A stretch of 64,000 nt of DNA from Xenophilus aerolatus (GTDB lineage Bacteria > Pseudomonadota > Gammaproteobacteria > Burkholderiales > Burkholderiaceae_C). Location of the stretch: positions 124,001 through 188,000 of the forward strand of contig QAIB01000004.1 of the NCBI GenBank assembly GCA_030418545.1, given 5' to 3'. Positions 18,649 to 27,298 of the stretch are shown one piece after another; position 1 is the first letter of the stretch, and every line of letters starts with the position of its first letter. Under the pieces are notes generated by a model, which had not been told where the DNA came from, searched no databases, and worked only from the letters and a program-made list of their open reading frames with translations. Position numbers and translations under genes: made by a program.

Positions 18649-19397
18649 AGCACGCACGTGTGATGCTCAACGGCGAAGTGCACGAAGCCACCGAGCGCGA
18701 TGGCCAGCTGCTGCTCGCCGACGGCCGCACCGCTGCCTTCGACGCCGTGACCTGGCTGCCGCCGCTGGCGCCCACGCCGCGCCCGCGCACCATCCTCGCG
18801 CTGGGCCTGAACTACGCCGACCACGCCAAGGAACTCGAGTTCAAGGCGCCCGAGGAGCCGCTGGTCTTCGTCAAGGGCGAAGCCACGCTCATCGGCCACC
18901 GGCAGCTCACGCGCCGGCCGGCCGGCGTGCAGTTCATGCACTACGAATGCGAGCTCGCGATCGTCGTCGGCCGCACCGCACGCCATGTGCGGCGCGACGA
19001 TGCCTACGACTTCATCGGCGGCTACACCGTGGCCAACGACTACGCGATCCGCGACTACCTCGAGAACTGGTACCGCCCCAACCTGCGCGTGAAGAACCGC
19101 GACACCTGCACGCCCATCGGGCCCTGGCGGGTGGACGCGGCGGACGTGCCCGACCCGATGAACCTGGCGCTGTCGACCACCGTCAACGGCACGGTCACGC
19201 AGCGCGGCAGCACGAAGGACATGATCTTCGATGCGCCCTTCCTCATCGAGTACTTCAGCGCCTTCATGACATTGCAGCCCGGCGACCTGATCCTGACCGG
19301 CACGCCCGACGGCGTGGTGGACTGCAAGCACGGCGACGTCGTCGTCACCGAGATCGAGCGCATCGGCGCCCTGTCCAACACCATCAAGGAATCCTGA
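18645..19397 (+). CDS. hpaG2: HPC-pathway isomerase/decarboxylase, C-terminal subunit
   Basis: 250-residue fumarylacetoacetate-hydrolase-family enzyme and partner of HpaG1. It has ILALGLNYADHAKELEF, the metal-binding run MHYECELAIVVG with acidic ligands, and GDLILTGTPDGV near the C-terminus, all standard for the fold. Its ATG overlaps the hpaG1 stop and its stop shares one base with the hpaE start (TGATG), so the subunits are made in step. Confidence 0.88.
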   Translation: MKHARVMLNGEVHEATERDGQLLLADGRTAAFDAVTWLPPLAPTPRPRTILALGLNYADHAKELEFKAPEEPLVFVKGEATLIGHRQLTRRPAGVQFMHYECELAIVVGRTARHVRRDDAYDFIGGYTVANDYAIRDYLENWYRPNLRVKNRDTCTPIGPWRVDAADVPDPMNLALSTTVNGTVTQRGSTKDMIFDAPFLIEYFSAFMTLQPGDLILTGTPDGVVDCKHGDVVVTEIERIGALSNTIKES

Positions 19398-20857
19398 TGC
19401 GTATCGACCACCTCATCGCCGGCAAGGCTGTCGCCGGCAGCGACTACTTCCAGACCGTCAACCCCGCCACGCAGGAGGTGCTGGCCGAAGTGGCCCAGGG
19501 CGGCGAGGCCGAGGTGAATGCCGCCGTGGCCGCCGCCAAGGAGGCCTTCCCCAAGTGGGCCAACACGCCCGCGCCCGAGCGCGCCAAGCTGATCCGCAAG
19601 CTGGGCGACCTGATCGCGAAGCACGTGCCCGAGATCGCGCAGACCGAGACCAACGATTGCGGGCAGGTCATCGCGCAGACCGGCAAGCAGCTGGTGCCGC
19701 GCGCGGCCGACAATTTCTACTACTTCGCCGAGATGTGCACGCGGGTGGATGGCCACACCTACCCGACGCCGACGCACCTGAACTACACGCTGTTCCATCC
19801 CGTGGGCGTGTGCGCGCTCATCAGCCCGTGGAACGTGCCCTTCATGACGGCGACGTGGAAGGTCGCACCCTGCCTGGCCTTCGGCAACACGGCCGTGCTG
19901 AAGATGAGCGAGCTGTCGCCCATGACTGCCGCGCGCTTGGGCGAGCTGGCACTGGAGGCGGGCATTCCCGCCGGCGTGCTGAACCTGGTGCACGGCTACG
20001 GCAAGGAGGCCGGTGAGCCGCTGGTGGCGCACCCGGACGTGCGCGCCATCAGCTTCACCGGCTCCACGGCCACGGGCAACCGCATCGTGAAGAGCGCGGG
20101 CCTGAAAAAGTTCAGCATGGAGCTGGGCGGCAAGTCGCCCTTCGTGGTCTTCGACGATGCCGACCTGGCGCGTGCGCTCGATGCCGCGGTGTTCATGATC
20201 TTCAGCAACAACGGCGAGCGTTGCACGGCGGGCAGCCGCATCCTGGTGCAGCAGTCGATCTACGCCGACTTCGTGGCGAAGTTCGTCGAACGCGCGAAGA
20301 GGATCGTCGTCGGTGACCCGCTCGACGAGAAGACCATCGTCGGCCCGATGATCTCGCAGGGCCACCTCGCCAAGGTGCGCAGCTACATCGAGCTGGGCCC
20401 GAAGGAGGGCGCCACGCTGCTGTGCGGCGGCCTGGACACGCCGGCCGGCCTGCCCGAGCGGGTGAAGAAGGGCAACTACGTGGCGCCAACGGTGTTCGCC
20501 GACGTCGACAACCGCATGAAGATCGCGCAGGACGAGATCTTCGGCCCCGTGGCCTGCCTGATCCCGTTCCGGGACGAGGCGCACGCGATCGAGTTGGCCA
20601 ACGACATCCAATACGGCCTGTCGAGCTACGTGTGGACCGAGAACATCGGCCGCGCGCACCGCGTGGCCGCTGCCATCGAGGCGGGCATGTGCTTCGTCAA
20701 CAGCCAGAACGTGCGGGATCTGCGCCAGCCCTTCGGCGGCACCAAGGCCAGCGGCACGGGGCGCGAAGGGGGCACCTGGAGCTATGAGGTGTTCTGCGAG
20801 CCGAAGAATGTGGCGGTGTCGCTGGGCTCGCACCATATTCCCCATTGGGGTGTCTGA
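19397..20857 (+). CDS. hpaE: CHM semialdehyde dehydrogenase
   Basis: 486-residue NAD-dependent aldehyde dehydrogenase oxidising 5-carboxymethyl-2-hydroxymuconate semialdehyde to the acid, the second step after ring cleavage. Catalytic Cys276 lies in NNGERCTAGSR and the general base Glu242 in MELGGKSP; ISPWNVPFM and FTGSTATG form the nucleotide site. The C-terminus EVFCEPKNVAVSLGSHHIPHWGV is typical of HpaE. It sits between hpaG2 and a Bug-type binding protein. Confidence 0.92.
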   Translation: MRIDHLIAGKAVAGSDYFQTVNPATQEVLAEVAQGGEAEVNAAVAAAKEAFPKWANTPAPERAKLIRKLGDLIAKHVPEIAQTETNDCGQVIAQTGKQLVPRAADNFYYFAEMCTRVDGHTYPTPTHLNYTLFHPVGVCALISPWNVPFMTATWKVAPCLAFGNTAVLKMSELSPMTAARLGELALEAGIPAGVLNLVHGYGKEAGEPLVAHPDVRAISFTGSTATGNRIVKSAGLKKFSMELGGKSPFVVFDDADLARALDAAVFMIFSNNGERCTAGSRILVQQSIYADFVAKFVERAKRIVVGDPLDEKTIVGPMISQGHLAKVRSYIELGPKEGATLLCGGLDTPAGLPERVKKGNYVAPTVFADVDNRMKIAQDEIFGPVACLIPFRDEAHAIELANDIQYGLSSYVWTENIGRAHRVAAAIEAGMCFVNSQNVRDLRQPFGGTKASGTGREGGTWSYEVFCEPKNVAVSLGSHHIPHWGV

Positions 20858-20900
20858 CGACCCGGCCCGGACGCAGAAGAACAACGACGGAGACCAGCCG

Positions 20901-21881
20901 ATGCCGCCATCCCTTTCCCGCCGCGCATTGCTGCAGGCTAGCGCTGCGGTCGGCGCCTGGCCGCTGCTCGCGCATGCGCAGAGCGCTTGGCCCAACAAGC
21001 CCGTGCATCTGGTCGTGCCCTTCCCGCCCGGCGGCACCACCGACTACGTGACGCGGCTGGTCGGCACCGAGCTGGGCAAGTCGCTGGGCCAGCCGGTGAT
21101 CGTCGACAACAAGCCCGGCGCCGGCACGGTGATCGGCGTCGACTACGTCGCCAAGTCGGCGCCCGACGGCAGCAACTTCGTGACGGTGGCCAACAGCTTC
21201 TGCGCCAACGCCACGCTGGTGAAGAAGCTGCCCTACGACACGCTGAAAGACCTGCGCCCGGTGGCGCTGATGGGCATGTCGGAGCACGTGCTCGCCACCC
21301 ACCCCGGCAGCGGCCTGAAGACGATCGCCGACCTGCGTGCGGCCGCGAAGGCGAAGCCCGGCTCGATCAGCTACGCCTCCTTCGGCAGCGGCACCTCGGC
21401 GCACCTGTCGGGCGCGCTGCTGGCGCAGCAGATGGGCATCGAACTCATCCACGTGCCCTACAAGGGGCAGGGCCCGGCCCTGACCGATCTGCTGGGTGGG
21501 CAGGTGAGCGTGATGTTCGGCAACTGGCCCGAGTTCCGCGGGCATGTGCAGTCTGGCAAGCTGGTGGCGCTGGGCATGGCGACGAAGCAGCGCTCGGTCT
21601 ACGCGCCGGACATTCCCACGCTGGCCGAACAGGGCGTGGCGGTGGAATCGAATTCCTGGAACGGCCTGCTCGCGCCCGCGGCCACGCCCGACGCGGTGGT
21701 GCAGGCCATGAACGCGGCCGTGAACCGCGCGCTGGCCGCGCCCGCGGTGACGGCGGCGTTCGAGAAGGGCGGCATTGCCTCGCTCTCGGGCACGCCGGAG
21801 CAATTCGCCGCCTTCATCCGCAGCGAGATCGCCAAGTACGCCGAGGTGATCCGCAAGGGCAACATCACGCTGGAGGGCTGA
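20901..21881 (+). CDS. Bug/TctC-type periplasmic binding protein in the hpa operon
   Basis: 326-residue substrate-binding protein of the tripartite tricarboxylate transporter family. The signal peptide carries a twin-arginine-like SRRALLQASAAVGAWPLL and ends near AHAQ. VVPFPPGGTTDYV and GSGTSAHLSG are the Bug ligand loops. The ATG at 20901 has GGAGA upstream; an earlier in-frame start overlapping hpaE gives no signal peptide. No TctA or TctB membrane genes are present. Position inside the hpa operon suggests it captures a phenylacetate-type aromatic, or serves as a sensor; both are inference. Confidence 0.87.
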   Translation: MPPSLSRRALLQASAAVGAWPLLAHAQSAWPNKPVHLVVPFPPGGTTDYVTRLVGTELGKSLGQPVIVDNKPGAGTVIGVDYVAKSAPDGSNFVTVANSFCANATLVKKLPYDTLKDLRPVALMGMSEHVLATHPGSGLKTIADLRAAAKAKPGSISYASFGSGTSAHLSGALLAQQMGIELIHVPYKGQGPALTDLLGGQVSVMFGNWPEFRGHVQSGKLVALGMATKQRSVYAPDIPTLAEQGVAVESNSWNGLLAPAATPDAVVQAMNAAVNRALAAPAVTAAFEKGGIASLSGTPEQFAAFIRSEIAKYAEVIRKGNITLEG

Positions 21882-21918
21882 CCGATGGGCAAGCTCGCAA
21901 ACCGAAGAGGTGCTCGCC

Positions 21919-22842
21919 ATGGGTAGGCTCGCACTCGCCGCCAAGATCACCCACGTGCCCTCGCTCTACCTGAGCGAACTCGACGGCCCGCGCAAGGGCA
22001 GCCGCAAGGCCGCCATCGACGGGCTGAAGGAGATCGGCCGCCGCTGCCGCGCGCTGGGCGTGGACACCATCGTGGTGTTCGACACGCACTGGCTGGTCAA
22101 CGCGAGCTACCACCTGAACTGCGCGCCGCATTTCAAGGGCGTGTACTCCAGCAACGAGTTGCCGCACTTCATCAGCAACATGCCCTACGAGATCCCGGGC
22201 AACCCGCGGCTGGGCAAGCTGCTGGCGCAGGCGTGCAACGAATGGGGGGTGGAGACGCTGGCGCACGACGCAACGACGCTGGGGCCGGAGTACGGCACGC
22301 TGGTGCCGATGCGCTACATGAACGAGGACTTGCACTTCAAGGCGATCTGCGTGTCGGCCCTGTGCACCAGCCACTACCTCAACGACAGCGCACGCCTGGG
22401 CTGGGCGATGCGCCGCGCGGTGGAAGATCATTACGACGGCACGGTGGCCTTCTTCGCCAGCGGCTCGATGTCGCACCGCTTCGCGCAGAACGGCCTGGCG
22501 CCGCAGTTCGCCGACCGCATCTGGAGCCCGCTGCTCGAGCGCATGGACCACGACGTGGTGAAGATGTGGGAAGACGGCGAGTGGGTCGACTTCTGCGCCA
22601 TGCTGCCGGAGTACGCCGTGAAGGGCCACGGCGAGGGCTTCATGCACGACACGGCCATGCTGCTCGGGGCGCTGGGCTGGTCGGCCTACGACGGGCGGGC
22701 CGAGGTGGTGACGCCGTACTTCGGCTCGTCGGGGACGGGGCAGATCAATGTGGTGCTGCCGGTGACGCCGCAGGATGGGCGGGCGGTGCCGAAGGCGCAG
22801 GCTTCGAGTGCTGAAGGGTTTCAGGCGGTGTCGCGGTTGTGA
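21919..22842 (+). CDS. hpaD: 3,4-dihydroxyphenylacetate 2,3-dioxygenase
   Basis: 307-residue class III extradiol ring-cleavage dioxygenase (LigB fold). It opens homoprotocatechuate to 5-carboxymethyl-2-hydroxymuconate semialdehyde. The N-terminal KITHVPSLYLSE carries the first metal His (His12), VVFDTHWLVN the next conserved His, and FASGSMSHRF a further active-site region. Start chosen at ATG 21919 with GAAGAGG 8 bp upstream rather than the GTG at 21910. It is the last gene before the 605-bp structured gap. Confidence 0.92.
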   Translation: MGRLALAAKITHVPSLYLSELDGPRKGSRKAAIDGLKEIGRRCRALGVDTIVVFDTHWLVNASYHLNCAPHFKGVYSSNELPHFISNMPYEIPGNPRLGKLLAQACNEWGVETLAHDATTLGPEYGTLVPMRYMNEDLHFKAICVSALCTSHYLNDSARLGWAMRRAVEDHYDGTVAFFASGSMSHRFAQNGLAPQFADRIWSPLLERMDHDVVKMWEDGEWVDFCAMLPEYAVKGHGEGFMHDTAMLLGALGWSAYDGRAEVVTPYFGSSGTGQINVVLPVTPQDGRAVPKAQASSAEGFQAVSRL

Positions 22843-22864
22843 AGCGCTTGGTTTTTTGTGGTCC

Positions 22865-23111
22865 GGACCGGGCCCCGGCAAGGGGGCGGTGGCGCTTCGG
22901 TGGAGCGGTCGGCTGCGCCGACTGCCCTGCGATGCTCGGGCGGCCGGGCCGGCGCAGAACTCGCTGCGTTCACTTCGTTCACTCCGCTCAAACAGCTGCG
23001 CCGAGTCAGATGACGAAGCATGCCTGTCCTTCGGCAGGCATGCAGCCCGGCCACCCTGCGCTTCTCGGCGCTCGACAGGCGCGCCACCGCCCCCTTGCCG
23101 GGGCCCGGTCC
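22865..23111 (+). repeat. structured element, copy 1
   Basis: A 247-nt unit bounded by a perfect 31-bp stem (22865-22895 with 23081-23111; inner part GGGGCGGTGGCGC / GCGCCACCGCCCC). Inside are hairpin P2 GTCGGC-TGC-GCCGAC (22908-22922); stem P3 GGCCGGGC/GCCCGGCC (22942-22949 with 23045-23052), enclosing stem P4 CGGCGCAG/CTGCGCCG (22950-22957 with 22996-23003); and hairpin P5 GCATGCCTG/CAGGCATGC (23018-23026 with 23035-23043) with a TTCG in its loop. The P4 loop holds a sequence shared with copy 2 (CTGCGTTCACTTCGTTCACT). Confidence 0.7.
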
Positions 23112-23172
23112 TGCGCTGGGTTTGAACGACTGCCGGCCCGCGCTCGCGCGGAAAGCACCATCACCTTGTCCA

Positions 23173-23422
23173 CGCGTCGTGGATGGGGGCCTGGGGCGCG
23201 GGCGATTTGTGGGGCGCTGAGGAGCGCAGCGAAGCCGGGCGCGTGCCCTGCCGAAGGACAGGGCACGCTTCGTGATCTGACTCGCGGCAGCTGTCCGAGC
23301 GGAGTGAACGAAGTGAACGCAGCGAGTTCTGCCGCGGCCCGGCTTCGCGAGCACCGCAAGGAAGTCGGCGCAGCCGACCGCCCCACCATGAGCCCGCGCC
23401 CCAGGCCCCCATCCGCGGCGCG
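23173..23422 (-). repeat. structured element, copy 2 (inverted)
   Basis: A 250-nt unit with the same architecture as copy 1 on the other strand. The outer stem is 23173-23203 with 23392-23422 (core GCCCGCGCCCCAGGCCCCC, two G-T wobbles). P2 is identical (23364-23378). P3 is 23229-23240 with 23337-23348, P4 CGCGGCAG/CTGCCGCG (23283-23290 with 23329-23336), and P5 GCGTGCCCTG/CAGGGCACGC (23241-23250 with 23259-23268). The outer stem, P3, P4 and P5 differ in sequence from copy 1 but keep pairing. That points to selection on folding, as RNA or as extruded DNA. Confidence 0.7.
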
Positions 23423-23447
23423 CGCCCCTGAAGACACGTAGAGCCCC

Positions 23448-23855
23448 ATGCCCCACCTCGTCATCCTCTACACCCCCAACCTCGACGCCCGCACCGACAT
23501 GACGGCGCTGTGCCGTCGCCTGGCCGACACCATGCTCGAGCAGCGCGACGAGGACGGCCGGCAGGTGTTCCCGACCGGGGGCACGCGCGTGCTGGCCTTT
23601 CCCGCGGCGCACTACGCGGTGGCCGACGGACAGGACGACTACGCCTTCGTGTACCTCAACCTGCGCATGGGCACAGGCCGCTCAGACGCTATCAAAAAGA
23701 GAGCTGGAGACGCCCTGCTGGCGGGCGTGAAGGCTCATTTCGACCCGATATTCGGCCAACAGCTCATGGGCTGTACCCTGCAGATCGACGAAAGCCCGGG
23801 ACAGGTCTACGACGGCAAGCACAGTAACCTGCACCCCCTCTTCAACAAGGCCTGA
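23448..23855 (+). CDS. hpaF: 5-carboxymethyl-2-hydroxymuconate isomerase
   Basis: 135-residue member of the tautomerase superfamily. Pro2 after the initiator Met is the catalytic base; the enzyme isomerises 5-carboxymethyl-2-hydroxymuconate before decarboxylation by HpaG. The motifs [17 protein letters not shown] and GCTLQIDE align without gaps to what I recall of E. coli HpcD. It follows the structured gap and is 5 bp before hpaH. Confidence 0.88.
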   Translation: MPHLVILYTPNLDARTDMTALCRRLADTMLEQRDEDGRQVFPTGGTRVLAFPAAHYAVADGQDDYAFVYLNLRMGTGRSDAIKKRAGDALLAGVKAHFDPIFGQQLMGCTLQIDESPGQVYDGKHSNLHPLFNKA

Positions 23856-23860
23856 CCCCG

Positions 23861-24661
23861 ATGCTCCCGTCCGACGTCATCGAACAGCTCGCGGCCGAAC
23901 TCCACGCCAGCGAACGGTCGCGCGTGCAGGTCGAGCATTTCTCCAAGCGCTTCCCCGGCATGACCGTGGAAGACGGCTACGCCATCTCGCGCGCCTGGGT
24001 GAAGACCAAGCTCGCCGAAGGCCGCACGGTGAAGGGCCACAAGATCGGCCTCACCTCGCGCGCCATGCAGATCGCCAGCCAGATCGACGAACCCGACTAC
24101 GGCACGCTGCTGGACGACATGTTCTTCTCGCCCGGCGACATCCCGACGGAGCGCTTCATCGCACCGCGCGTGGAAGTGGAGCTGGCCTTCATCCTGAAGT
24201 CGCGCCTCGAGGGCGAAGCGGTCACCCTGGACGACGTGCTCGCCGCCACCGAGTACGTGCAACCGGCCATCGAGATCATCGATTCGCGCATCGAGCAGTT
24301 CGACCGCCACACCAAGATCATGCGCAAGGTCTTCGACACCATCTCCGACAACGCCGCCAACGCCGGCATCGTGCTGGGCGGCGAGCGTGCGCGGCCGGGC
24401 GACGTTGATCTGCCATGGTGCGGCGCCATCCTGCGGCAGAACGGTGCCGTCGAGGAGACCGGGCTGGCCGCCGGCGTGCAGGGGCACCCGGCTGTCGGCG
24501 TGGCCTGGCTGGCACGCAAGCTCGCACCCTGGGGCGAGGCCCTGCTGCCCGGGCAGGTGGTGCTGGCCGGCTCCTTCACGCGACCGGTGGCCGCGAAGCG
24601 CGGGGATGTGTTCGATGCCGACTACGGCCGCCTCGGGCGCTTCGAGTTCAAGTTTGTCTGA
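23861..24661 (+). CDS. hpaH: 2-oxo-hept-4-ene-1,7-dioate hydratase
   Basis: 266-residue metal-dependent hydratase of the MhpD/HpcG family (fumarylacetoacetate-hydrolase-like fold). It adds water to 2-oxohept-4-ene-1,7-dioate to give the aldolase substrate. [21 protein letters not shown] and the acidic metal run [12 protein letters not shown] are visible, with [17 protein letters not shown] further on. Normal length. Tight spacing to hpaF (5 bp) and hpaI (14 bp) places it in the same transcript. Confidence 0.92.
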   Translation: MLPSDVIEQLAAELHASERSRVQVEHFSKRFPGMTVEDGYAISRAWVKTKLAEGRTVKGHKIGLTSRAMQIASQIDEPDYGTLLDDMFFSPGDIPTERFIAPRVEVELAFILKSRLEGEAVTLDDVLAATEYVQPAIEIIDSRIEQFDRHTKIMRKVFDTISDNAANAGIVLGGERARPGDVDLPWCGAILRQNGAVEETGLAAGVQGHPAVGVAWLARKLAPWGEALLPGQVVLAGSFTRPVAAKRGDVFDADYGRLGRFEFKFV

Positions 24662-24675
24662 AACAAGAGATCCGC

Positions 24676-25497
24676 ATGAAGACCCCCACCAACACCTTCA
24701 AGCAAGCCCTCGCCGACAAGCAATCGCAGATCGGTCTGTGGGTCGGCCTGGCCGACGGCTATGCGGCCGAGATGCTGGCGGGCACCGGCTACGACTGGCT
24801 GCTGGTCGACGGCGAGCATGCGCCCAACGACGTGCGCTCGGTGCTCGCGCAGCTGCAGGGCATCGCCAGCGCGGCATCCGCGCTGCCGCCCGAGGCCACG
24901 CGCCCGCATCCCGTCGTGCGCGTGCCGGTCGGCGAGACCGCGCTCATCAAGCAGGTGCTCGACATCGGCGCACAGACCGTCCTCGTGCCGATGGTCGACA
25001 CCGCGGCGCAGGCCGCGCAACTGGTGCAGGCCATGCGCTACCCGCCCGAGGGCATCCGCGGCATGGGCAGTGCGCTGGCGCGCGCCTCGCGCTGGCAGGC
25101 CTACCCGCAGTACCTGCACGAGGCCAATGCCCAGAGCTGCCTGCTGGTGCAGGCCGAAACGGTGGAAGCGATGAAGAACCTCGACGCCATCGCCGCCACA
25201 CCGGGCGTGGATGGCGTGTTCATCGGCCCGGCCGACCTGTCGGCCTCGATGGGCCATGTGGGCAACCCCGGCCATCCGGAAGTGCAGGCCGCCATCGCCG
25301 ACGGCATCGCCCGCATCCTGAAGGCCGGCAAGGCGCCGGGCATCCTGTCGACCACCGAGGAGCAGGCGCGCAAGTGGCTCGCGGCCGGCGCGCTCTTCGT
25401 CGCCGTGGGCGTCGACACCATCCTGCTGACGGCCGCGGCCAGGCAGCTCCTGGCCAAGTACAAGGCCGCACCCGCCGCCGGACCGAACGGCTACTGA
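24676..25497 (+). CDS. hpaI: 4-hydroxy-2-oxoheptanedioate aldolase
   Basis: 273-residue class II aldolase of the HpcH/HpaI family that splits the C7 acid into pyruvate and succinic semialdehyde, the end of the pathway. Family motifs are [29 protein letters not shown] (metal/active-site region), the Arg/Gln-containing [16 protein letters not shown], and [17 protein letters not shown] at 24676 with a purine-rich AACAAGAGA upstream. The dehydratase gene follows after 13 bp. Confidence 0.92.
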   Translation: MKTPTNTFKQALADKQSQIGLWVGLADGYAAEMLAGTGYDWLLVDGEHAPNDVRSVLAQLQGIASAASALPPEATRPHPVVRVPVGETALIKQVLDIGAQTVLVPMVDTAAQAAQLVQAMRYPPEGIRGMGSALARASRWQAYPQYLHEANAQSCLLVQAETVEAMKNLDAIAATPGVDGVFIGPADLSASMGHVGNPGHPEVQAAIADGIARILKAGKAPGILSTTEEQARKWLAAGALFVAVGVDTILLTAAARQLLAKYKAAPAAGPNGY

Positions 25498-25510
25498 ACC
25501 CTGCCCCCCG

Positions 25511-27271
25511 ATGACCGACAGCACCCACGACGACCGCCCCGCCACCCCGGGCTTCCGCTCCGAGATCATCCGGCGCGGCACCATCCGCGCGACCACGCGC
25601 AGCTTCCTGCACGCGCTGGGCCAGGACGACGAGGACATCGCGCGCCCGCACATCGGCGTGTTCCACACCGGCGGCGAGATGAGCCCGTGCAACCTCAATC
25701 TGCGCGACCAGGCGCAGCACGCCAAGACCGGCATCTACGCCGGCGGCGGCACGCCGCACGAGTGCCCGGTGGTCTCGGTGAGCGACGGCCTCACGATGGC
25801 GCATTCGGGCATGCGCTTCTCGCTGATCTCGCGCGAACTGATCGCCGACAGCGTCGAGGCCTCGGTGCGCGGCCACCAGTGGGACGGCATCTTCGCCATC
25901 GGCGCCTGCGACAAGAACCTGCCGGGCCTGATGATGGGCATGGTGCGCTGCAACGTGCCTTCGGTGTTCGTGCACGGCGGCTCGGCGCTGCCGGGGCAGA
26001 TGCCGGGCCCCGACGGGCGCGACCTCAACGTGGTCGACACCTACGAGACCATCGGCCAGGTGCTGGCCGGCACCGCCACAGAGCGCGACCTGGAGGCGAT
26101 GAGCCAGGCCTGCCTGCCCACCGCGGGCGCCTGCGCCGGCCAGTTCACGGCCAACACCATGGGCATGGTGAGCGAGGCGCTGGGCCTGGCGCCGATCGGC
26201 TCGAGCATGGTGCCGGCGGTGTTCAGCGAGCGCGCGCCACTGATGCGCCGCGCCGCCAGGCAGCTCATGCAGGCCGTGTTCGCCAGTGCGAACGGCGGCG
26301 GTCCGCTGCCGCGCGACATCGTCACCCGCAAGGCGCTGGAGAACGCCTGCGCCGTGGTGTCGGCCACCGGCGGCTCGACCAACGCCGCGCTGCACCTGCC
26401 GGCCATCGCGCACGAGGCAGGGGTGAGGTTCCACCTCGACGACGTGGCCGAAGTCTTCGCGCGCACGCCGCTCATCGCCGACCTGCGCCCGGGCGGCAAG
26501 TACCTGGCGCGCGACGTGTACTACATCGGCGGCGCGGGCGTGATCCTGCGCACGCTGCTGGCGCAGGGCTTCCTGCACGGCGACGCGCTCACCTTCACCG
26601 GCCGCACGCTGGCCGAGGAAGTGGCCGGCGCCAACGACCCGGACGGCCGCGTGGTGCGCCACGTCGGCGAGCCGATCACGCGCGACGGCGGGCTGGCGGT
26701 GCTCAAGGGCAACCTGTGCCCCGAGGGCGCGCTGCTCAAGACGGCCGGCCTGAAGACGCTGGTGCACCGCGGCCCGGCGCGGGTCTTCGAATCGGAAGAA
26801 GAGGCGCAGGCGGCCGTGCAGGCCATGCGCTACGAGGCGGGCGACGTGATCGTGATCCGCAACGAGGGCCCCAAGGGCAGCCCCGGCATGCGCGAGATGC
26901 TGGGCATCACCGCCCTGCTCTACGGCCAGGGCATGGGCGACAAGGTGGCGCTGCTGACCGACGGGCGCTTTTCGGGCGCCACCCGCGGCCTGTGCATCGG
27001 CTACGCCGGGCCGGAGGCGGCCGCCGGCGGCCCGATCGCGGCGCTGCGCGACGGCGACATGGTGTCGATCGACGCCACGGCCGGCGCGCGGTCGATCTCG
27101 GTCGACCTCACGGCCGAGGAAATAGTGATGCGATTGAACGAAAGAGGCGGTGTAAACGCGGGGGTGCCGCACGGTGGGCTGCTGGAAAAATACGCGCTCT
27201 CCGTCCGTCCGGCCCACCAGGGCGCGGTGACCCACTCGGGCGCCGTGACCTGGCTGCGGGACGAATCCTGA
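25511..27271 (+). CDS. IlvD/Edd-family dehydratase
   Basis: 586-residue Fe-S dehydratase of the dihydroxyacid/sugar-acid dehydratase family. The three cluster cysteines are in place: Cys60 (EMSPCN), Cys133 (GACDKNLPG) and Cys208 (GACAGQFTANTM). GRFSGATRG and HGGLLEKYALSV complete the family signatures. It could be IlvD for branched-chain synthesis or a sugar-acid (arabonate/gluconate type) dehydratase. The next genes (Bug protein, class II aldolase) favour a catabolic sugar- or hydroxy-acid role; that is inference. It probably reads through from hpaI. Confidence 0.85.
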   Translation: MTDSTHDDRPATPGFRSEIIRRGTIRATTRSFLHALGQDDEDIARPHIGVFHTGGEMSPCNLNLRDQAQHAKTGIYAGGGTPHECPVVSVSDGLTMAHSGMRFSLISRELIADSVEASVRGHQWDGIFAIGACDKNLPGLMMGMVRCNVPSVFVHGGSALPGQMPGPDGRDLNVVDTYETIGQVLAGTATERDLEAMSQACLPTAGACAGQFTANTMGMVSEALGLAPIGSSMVPAVFSERAPLMRRAARQLMQAVFASANGGGPLPRDIVTRKALENACAVVSATGGSTNAALHLPAIAHEAGVRFHLDDVAEVFARTPLIADLRPGGKYLARDVYYIGGAGVILRTLLAQGFLHGDALTFTGRTLAEEVAGANDPDGRVVRHVGEPITRDGGLAVLKGNLCPEGALLKTAGLKTLVHRGPARVFESEEEAQAAVQAMRYEAGDVIVIRNEGPKGSPGMREMLGITALLYGQGMGDKVALLTDGRFSGATRGLCIGYAGPEAAAGGPIAALRDGDMVSIDATAGARSISVDLTAEEIVMRLNERGGVNAGVPHGGLLEKYALSVRPAHQGAVTHSGAVTWLRDES

Positions 27272-27298
27272 TCCATCACACGCCGAGGAGCGTCCGCC

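Larger units (their letters stand above)
22843..23447. other. 605-bp gene-free gap inside the hpa operon
   Basis: No convincing coding sequence lies between hpaD and hpaF. The gap is almost filled by two long elements in opposite orientation, 22865-23111 and 23173-23422, separated by 61 bp. All surrounding genes run the same way, so these elements are probably transcribed within the hpa message unless one of them terminates it. hpaF would then need either read-through or its own promoter; none was recognised near 23423-23447. Confidence 0.8.

Noticed and set aside
22865-23422. The paired elements as terminal inverted repeats of an insertion sequence
   Set aside because: No transposase frame lies between or inside them, the outer stems of the two copies differ in sequence, and pairing rather than sequence is conserved.
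23690-23750. GCTATCAAAAAGAGAGCTGG inside hpaF looks like another copy of the GCTATC/GATAGC repeat
   Set aside because: The encoded residues ([15 protein letters not shown]...) align without a gap to what I recall of E. coli HpcD, so nothing was inserted; the stem is imperfect and the resemblance is probably chance.
17534-25497. A complete 4-hydroxyphenylacetate degradation cluster
   Set aside because: The hydroxylase genes hpaB and hpaC are absent here, so only the lower homoprotocatechuate pathway can be claimed.
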